Positions 58,189-64,000 of a stretch of DNA of 64,000 bases are shown piece after piece. The stretch spans positions 20,290,324 to 20,354,323 of the forward strand of contig CM057152.1 in the NCBI GenBank assembly GCA_029962745.1, written 5' to 3'. The translations under genes were made by a program, and so were the position numbers. Below the pieces are notes generated by a model that made no database searches, was not told where the DNA came from, and saw only the letters and a list, made by a program, of their open reading frames with translations. The DNA is from Echinometra lucunter (taxonomy: Eukaryota > Echinodermata > Echinoidea > Camarodonta > Echinometridae). Position 1 is the stretch's first letter. The number at the start of each line of letters is the position of its first letter.

Positions 58189-58210
58189 AGTTGCTTGATT
58201 GATTGATTTT
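57836..58210. repeat. Two (TTGA)n microsatellite tracts
   Basis: ATTGATTGATTG-type runs at about 57838-57917 and 58090-58208. The serine/asparagine/glutamine-rich frame on the minus strand is an artefact. Confidence 0.95.
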
Positions 58211-58859
58211 ATTCGCCAAGCAATACGACAGGAAATATAGACAAAGAAAAACAGAACAAAATCAAATAGCTTGAGCAGGATAACCCACGAAACCTCGGGA
58301 GCTTATTTCCAGTGGGGTCCCCAACATACAAAACCAATGTTACAATCATATTTATTTAAAGATTGAGAAAAATTCAAGAATATATCAAATTTTAATTCAA
58401 TAACAGGAATATAACATTAGAAAGTATGTATCCACCTGGCAGAGAAGAGAAAAATGGTCTGTATTTAGGCTGTTTCATTCATATACCATGTCACACGCTC
58501 CTCTTTTCAGACTGTCAAATGACAGGTATTCCCTTAATTTGCTCTTAAAATGGGCAAAATTTTCTGTTTTCTATATATCATTAGAAAGGGAACCAAAACA
58601 AAAGGTGTGATAGGCCTATCATGACAATTCTGGGCCCCACGGTATTCAGTGGTTCACAATCATATTCATTTGTTTGCTAGAAATGTATTTTCTTTAAATC
58701 ATCATTTATAAAGTATAGATACAAACTTGGTGCTAAAAAAAAAAAAACATAGTGGGCCCCTAAAAAATCGGGTGCTTTGGGCACTTTCTATTAAAAAAAA
58801 GAAGAAAAAAATCAGTCGGTGCCATCCTTTTCAGTGTAAAAGTTTATGGCGATAATTAT
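58211..58859. other. Non-coding, nothing firm
   Basis: 58211-58700 has the look of a LINE/SINE 3' UTR region (short runs such as GGGTCCCCAAC), but no coding RT motif was seen. Confidence 0.3.
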
Positions 58860-59280
58860 ACATTACGTTTATAGAAGAAGAAATGGGACATTCTAGAAAA
58901 GAAAGGGGCATTTATCAGAAGTAAAATTAATATTGGGGCATGTATCAGATTTCCAGTGGGGCACTTGCCCAAGTGGAAAAGGGAAACCTATTAGAGGTGA
59001 AAGGGGGCACCCAGTATAAGGGGAATAGCACTTACTAGAAAAGGGGCATTTAAGTATTCCAATGGGGCACTAGCCCAAGTTGAAAAGGGGGAACTTTTCA
59101 GAGGGGAAAGAGGCACCCATTAGAAGGGGAATAGCATTATTAGAACCGAAAAGGGGCACTCATCATACGTCACACTGAGACTCACTTTAGGGACATATTA
59201 GAAGTGATAGGAGTGCACTTATCAGGAGGAGAAAGGGCGCTACGAAAAAAGGGAAAGAGTCATAAAGCTGGCGTAAAAGA
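58860..59280. repeat. Degenerate tandem array (purine-rich; inverted copy of 52440-52925)
   Basis: Units AAAGGGGCATTTATCAGAAG, GGGGCACTTGCCCAAGTGGA, AAAGGGGGCACCCAGTATAA, AAAAGGGGCACTCATC and others, period about 22-24 bp. It includes an internal duplication (GGGGCACT.GCCCAAGT.GAAAAGGG at about 58953 and 59064). Confidence 0.82.
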
Positions 59281-59298
59281 GTGGCAGAAGGGAAACCA

Positions 59299-59459
59299 GG
59301 GGAGCGTTTCATCAACATTTTGTTGTCTGACAAGTTGTCAGATCTGACATCTCTCCTTGATTTTGATTGGCTGAGAAGCATCGTTACTATGGCAACTGTC
59401 GGATAAAACAGATTTTGTCGGATAAAACATCCGACAAGTCCTTTCATGAAACGCTCCCC
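59299..59459. mobile_element. Short foldback MITE, inverted copy
   Basis: Reverse-complement copy of the element at 57082-57240: GGGGAGCGTTTCATCAACAT to TTTCATGAAACGCTCCCC. Same core TTGATTTTGATTGGCTGAGA and TATGGCAACTGTCGGATAAA. Confidence 0.88.
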
Positions 59460-59685
59460 AGTATTGGTGGGAAATTGAAGATTTTTTTTCTCTCGTCATT
59501 TTTTTTTTCTTCTGTCATAAATCTTCATCATGCATAACTTCAGGTAAATTTCTTTCACTTTCATTTTTATTTCACTTTACTTTCACTCATTTTTATACGC
59601 AAATCGTGTGATGGGGCACCCAAAGACTGCGCGTGGTTTCTGTTTATTTTTGCAAGCCAGCGGTCTCTGTTTTCGTCCTGTATGT

Positions 59686-59804
59686 GTGTGTATTTTGTTT
59701 CTGTCCTGTGGGTGCGTGCGTGTGTGTGGTGTGTGTGGATGTGTGAGGGTGTGCGTGAATGTTTGTGTGGGTGTGTGTGGGTGTGTGTGTTTGTGTGTGT
59801 ATAA
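59686..59804. repeat. (GT)n microsatellite
   Basis: TGTGTGTG-rich tract with GCGTGC interruptions. Confidence 0.9.
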
Positions 59805-61434
59805 GGATTATGGCCTATTCATGTAAACTAGATTGAGATTGCGTATACTACTCGCACGAAAGACAATATTGGAATAACAGTGACAATGTATTATAACAAG
59901 AAAAAAAAAAACAGATACATGTAGCCGACTGAAAACTGTTCGTTTTGTTTTGAACAAAGTCGGAAAGAGAATTTTGTGCTTACCTTTAATAGCAAACGCT
60001 TAGATTGTAAGTCCATGCATGGCTGGCAAATTGAATGGAGAAAGGATTAATAAATCGGGCGGAAATCTAGTGTATTTAAGTAGAGGGAGATATATGAAGA
60101 GTGATTTAAAGTATTAACGTTTGAACCAATCGTCTCCAAGAATATTTTAAGTGTATTTTTGATTTCAAACATAATACTCTACAGACAGAATGTATATTGA
60201 AGTTGATTAATATAGATCTACCTGCAAAAATGATCGTGTAAAGAAAGATTCGGCTAAAACGGGATTAAATTAGACCCGGGCCTTCATTCATTGTTTTGAG
60301 ATAGTAATAGAAAAGAAATTGATGTTACTTCTGTTCTGTATGAGAGGGCCACTTCGGGTGATGTTATATTTGTCTCTCTGAGTTTGCACATTAATGATTT
60401 GAGTGACAGATTTCTGAATAAACTTCAGTGTTATGCTATGTTTCAGTGCAATGATTGAAATTAAAATTTTGTTATAATGCATTAAAGAATTATGAATGAT
60501 TGTGGATGTACATGTACATATGAAGCCTATCGACATAACTTCTCTGCAATTTTCATTCTACAAAATATTGACAATGTAATAAAAGAGTGTTCTTTCAGCA
60601 CTATTTCTTGACAGCTATAGCAAAGTTGGTTGACATGGCCAATATTTCATTTGATTGCCTTACTTTCTATCGTTCTTTTCTCGACATGATCATTAAAGGA
60701 TTTTTTGTGGCACCACCATATGTTTGAATTCATGGACTACAAACCTCTGCTTTTCTTTATTTTCTCAAATGGAGTGTCTTTATTGAGTGCCAATGTTTAG
60801 GGACATGTCCTGTGTGCTTATAAGTGTGCGAATGTGTGTGCGAATGAATGTGTTCGTGCGCGCGCTTGTGGGTGCTCTTGTATAGCTTTTTAAGCGAGGA
60901 CAGTGAACAAAAAAAGTTCCTGAGAACAATGCTCCTCGGATGTCAAACAATAGTCCTCGAATGTCAAAAAATAGATTTGAGCCTTCCGAGGACAGGAGAA
61001 CGATTGGGAACAACAGCTGTCCTTGGGAGTAAAGCCATGTGAAGACGGTTGTATGTGTGTGTTTCACGTGTCTCTTTTGTTGTTTTTCCCCCCAGGAGCC
61101 TTCAGTCTACAAGCCGGCTTCCTTGTCGGCCTCTGCATTTCCAAACATTTTTTTTTTGTTGCTGTTGTTTTAAATTGTTAATGTGTTGGCAGTTTTTAAA
61201 AAAATGTAATAATTTATTTGAAAGTTTATTTGTTGAAATTGTAATAATCTGTTCCATTTATGAATGTGTGGGTGCCCCTGCATTACTGCTTTGTTTGATG
61301 TTTAGAAATGAAAATGTATTCATGAAATGAAATGAAAAAAATGGACGATGTTTTTTTTTTTCTCTCTCTCTCTCTCTCTCTCTTTAAATTAACACATGCA
61401 CACGTTGGTATCAATATGCATATAGCACGTCACT
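59805..61434. other. Non-coding, nothing recognised
   Basis: No exon with splice signals and no clear repeat was recognised. (CT)n lies at 61361-61384. Confidence 0.35.
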
Positions 61435-61535
61435 TTATTTGATAGGCAATAAACCAGCAATGTAGATAAAATGCCTTGTTCAAGGGCATAAGTGCTGTGC
61501 CGGGATCGAACCCCGGACCTTCGCGTCTCCTTGAG
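61435..61535 (-). mobile_element. tRNA-derived SINE fragment
   Basis: On the minus strand: B-box GGGGTTCGATCCCGGCACAG, then TGAACAAGGCATTTTATCTA, CATTGCTGGTTTATTGCC. The latter block matches the SINE at 13290-13435 (GAGCAAGCATTTTATCTACA TTGCTC). The tRNA-like 5' head is partial. Confidence 0.65.
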
Positions 61536-61616
61536 AGACCCAGAAAGATCACGACATGTCTGCTCATTATAGACTTTTAAATGTATTATGCGACATAAGA
61601 AACTGTTATTGGTGAA

Positions 61617-61990
61617 TTGTCACGTGGTCTACTCCCACTTTGTCTAATGCCCGTTTGGTTTCATCCCACACTGTCTAATCCCATTTCGTCTACAACCAGT
61701 TTGTCTTATAACCATTTGGTCCAATTGCCACTTAGTCCATTTACCATTTCGTCTAATTTCCAGTTGGGCTATACCCATTTCGTCCACTACCCAGACTCTA
61801 ACACCACTTAGTCTATCTGATTTGACGAACTGGTGATAGACCAAAATGTCATTAGACGAAATGAGGAAGACTAAGTAGAAGAAGTGTTAATTAGACCATG
61901 TGATCATGAGACTAAATGAAAATTAGCCCAAGTTGGTATTAGACCAAATGATGATTGATCAACGGCAATTAGACCAACGGGTAGTAGACA
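61617..61990. repeat. Inverted array of degenerate 15-16-bp units (GTCTAATNCCATTTG)
   Basis: The left half (61617-61815) has units such as TTTGTCTAATGCCCG, CTGTCTAATCCCATTTCG and TTGGTCCAATTGCCACTTAG. The right half (61840-61990) has the complement (ATTAGACGAAATGAGG, ATTAGACCAAATGATGA, AATTAGACCAACGGG). So the array is a large foldback with its centre near 61825. Confidence 0.75.
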
Positions 61991-62029
61991 GGTTGGCTAT
62001 AAACCATTTCTTTTCATTATCATTGTTAT

Positions 62030-62258
62030 CATTATTATTATTATTTTCATTATTATTACTTGTGGAGTAACGGGTATCTCCTCTCCCTGTTCTAGCAAAG
62101 ACATTGGCCTGGCAAAATAATGTTCCGGGTCCAGTTCCTCGTACATCTCCTTGCGCAAGACTTGACACCAGGGGCGTCGCTAGAGAGGGGGTGTGGGTGT
62201 GTGTGACACCCCCCCCCCCCCCATTCAAATTGCTTGTCGGCAAATTACGATCGCTGTC

Positions 62259-62311
<53 letters not shown>

Positions 62312-62354
62312 GAGGGAAGAGGAATGAGGGGAAAAGAAAAGAGAAGTAAGGTGC
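62030..62354. repeat. Low complexity and possible hAT end
   Basis: ATT-type run at 62030-62060. CAGGGGCGTCGCTAGAGAGG at 62169-62188 resembles 35105. A C-run at 62209-62222 is followed by (GA)n at 62263-62306. Confidence 0.55.
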
Positions 62355-63230
62355 CCAAACAGAGTCATATTCGGCTTATTTGCTTGTGTATTTTGATGAC
62401 GAAATAATACTGGTACCACGAAAGAGATTGGTGACCAAAATTTGATATCTCATAGTTAATTCCATCGTGTATTTTGATGAAGAATTATCACTTCTACCAT
62501 GAAAAAGAGTATATATATTTTCTTCGCTCGCTGCGCTCACTCGTATAACATTAATATTTAGGATGTCTTTGATAGCGAATGAATTAGGCAAGAGAGGTGA
62601 CCAAATATATGATTTAGATATATCTTATAGGTCCATCGTGTATTATGATGAAGAATTATCACTTCTACCGCGATGAGCAGTATCTATATTCTTCCTCGCT
62701 CGCTGCTCGCTCGTATAATACTTAATACAAGAGGTTTGGGAAAGCAGTAGACAGACAGGATTCGGCAAGCGAGTTGACCAAATATTCATGTATAATTTAC
62801 AGATCTTATATAGACCTGTCGTGTATTTCGATGAAGAATACTTCTACAATGAAAAGTAACATTTTTTTCTCGCTCGCTGTTCTCGCTGATATGATATTTA
62901 GATACAAGATGGTTTGGGAAAGCAAAAGAATTCTGCAAGCGAGGTGACCAAATAATTTAGATATCTTATAGGCCAATCTTGTATTTTGATAAAGAACCAT
63001 GAAAAGGAGAATAAAGGCCTATATTATTTCCTTGCTCGCTGCGCTCACTCGTATAATATTTAGATAGAGGATGGTTTGGGAAAGCGAATGAATTCTGCAA
63101 GCAAAGTGACCAAATATATAATTTGGATATCATAATATGCCCATCAGGTATTTTGATGAAGAATTATCACTTCTAAAATGAAAAGGAGTATATATATTTT
63201 TCCTGGCTCGCTGCGCTCGTTCGGAGACAA
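62355..63230. repeat. Satellite array, CTCGCTCGCTGCGCTC core (unit about 155-185 bp)
   Basis: About five units. GATGAAGAATTATCACTTCT recurs near 62476, 62646, 62830 (shortened) and 63154. The CTCGCTCGCTGCGCTCACTC core recurs near 62525, 62694, 62870, 63032 and 63207, mostly followed by GTATAATATT. Same family as 35540-36330. Minus-strand frames here are not genes. Confidence 0.85.
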
Positions 63231-63499
63231 GTATCAATCGGTTTCATAATAAAATGAGAACTTATATGACACCAAAAAGGAAAATAGTTTTAAACCTATG
63301 GCCTTGGAAACGAAAAGACAGATAGAAGAGTAGTAGGAAATACAAGAATGCATGAGAAGCTGCTGAAGATTTGAGATGTAGAAAGGAGAAAGAGAAAGGG
63401 AATTTTAGCTCAGGGCTGGAGTGCATTTAGTAGATGGTATTACATGTATATGAACTGACAATCAAACAAGAAATGCCATATTAAACATTCAATAAAATG
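63231..63499. other. Non-coding, nothing recognised
   Basis: No exon or repeat recognised. Confidence 0.3.
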
Positions 63500-64000
63500 G
63501 CTCTTACAAACTAAAACTATAATTCATTCAAGATCTTCACAATGAATTGAATCGGGCTTCATCGATATCTCTCTGTCCTACACTTAATATTGTGGATGAG
63601 TTACATTGAGTTGCCTTGTTTTGCACGGTCGGGCACGGGATAGCCACTTCTGAAACTCGGGAGACTGACAAAGACCTTTACCACGCCTCTCCTCAAAGTG
63701 TCCAATACTGCATGAAGTCTAGGGCACTTTCTTATTGATTTAAAGGTATTGGGGACCTATAGAATTGGCTTGAGGGCGCGCTTTTGAATTCTTTCTCAAA
63801 GCACACTGTCTTTGGGTGAGGACAGGGTGCCAGACTGCCAATGCATATTCAACTAAATGGGCGAATATACCCTCTGAATATCAAGAGTAAATCATCGGTT
63901 GGTATAGTTTGAAGGGAATGAGAGTCCGAAGATGAGCATTCATTTGTTTGCTTCCTTGAGCATAGCGTCAACCTGCTCGACCCACTTCAAGTTAGATTGT
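63500..64000 (-). mobile_element. LINE RT C-terminal fragment, running off the right edge
   Basis: On the minus strand, allowing for stops and frame changes: LKWVEQVDAMLKEANK, then LVEYA-like GYIRP/LNMHWQSGT, ERIQKRALKPIL and CRTERYR-SPIQF. This is the thumb and C-terminal block of a non-LTR RT (VEYA.PVWHP.LT, E.IQKRALKII, RCRTERYRNSPIPF), heavily decayed. The catalytic part would lie beyond 64000. It ends near 63500. Confidence 0.7.

Noticed and set aside
1..64000. CRISPR array, phage or bacterial system
   Set aside because: Tandem repeats here lack unique equal-length spacers, and the genes are intron-containing animal genes.

Overview
This window is animal nuclear DNA, not bacterial. It has multi-exon genes with GT-AG introns of 0.2 to 4 kb, an AT-rich background, many microsatellites and homopolymer runs, and a dense, nested load of LINEs, SINEs, a PIF/Harbinger transposon, hAT-like and foldback MITEs and satellites. 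The style (AT-rich introns, poly-G/poly-C runs, fold-back repeats, CR1/L2-like LINEs, tRNA-SINEs) suggests a marine invertebrate deuterostome, perhaps an echinoderm. That placement is inference.

Region 1 (about 3.7-26.8 kb, + strand) holds most of a K+-dependent Na+/Ca2+ exchanger gene of the SLC24A3/SLC24A4 (NCKX3/4) type. I resolve 14 exons from the end of the segment before the alpha-1 repeat to the stop codon. The N-terminal exons are missing and probably lie upstream of the window. Exon phases agree everywhere except between exons 6 and 7, where a short loop exon seems to be unlocated. One intron begins with GC. The alpha-2 exon is followed by three decaying partial copies of itself. The introns carry a LINE end abutting a splice acceptor, SINEs, LINE debris and several foldback elements, including a 1.56-kb one in the last intron.

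Region 2 (26.8-42.5 kb) is intergenic: LINE endonuclease/RT fragments on the minus strand, a satellite with a CTCGCTCGCTGCGCTCGCTC core, and a complete 4.55-kb PIF/Harbinger element (37951-42503) with 17-bp terminal inverted repeats and a TTA target duplication. It encodes a MADF/SANT-type DNA-binding protein (+) and an intact 433-aa DDE nuclease (-) in convergent arrangement.

Region 3 (42.5-64 kb) has a roughly 330-bp tandem satellite, then the last five exons of an unrecognised gene on the minus strand (51424 to 44575, phase-consistent, 285 aa). Its introns hold a promoter-end fragment of a second Harbinger and a 5'-truncated CR1/L2-like LINE. Beyond 51.5 kb I find no convincing host exon. 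The sequence is a mosaic of foldback elements, one with a decayed THAP-like domain, and a hAT MITE whose empty site survives in a nearby paralogous repeat. It also has degenerate tandem arrays, a second block of the CTCGCTCG satellite, and a LINE RT fragment running off the right edge.

I found no CRISPR array, operon or defence-like system. The most unusual items are the decayed alpha-2 exon copies, the intact Harbinger with its duplicated 3' end, the unrecognised minus-strand gene, and the hAT MITE with its nearby empty site.
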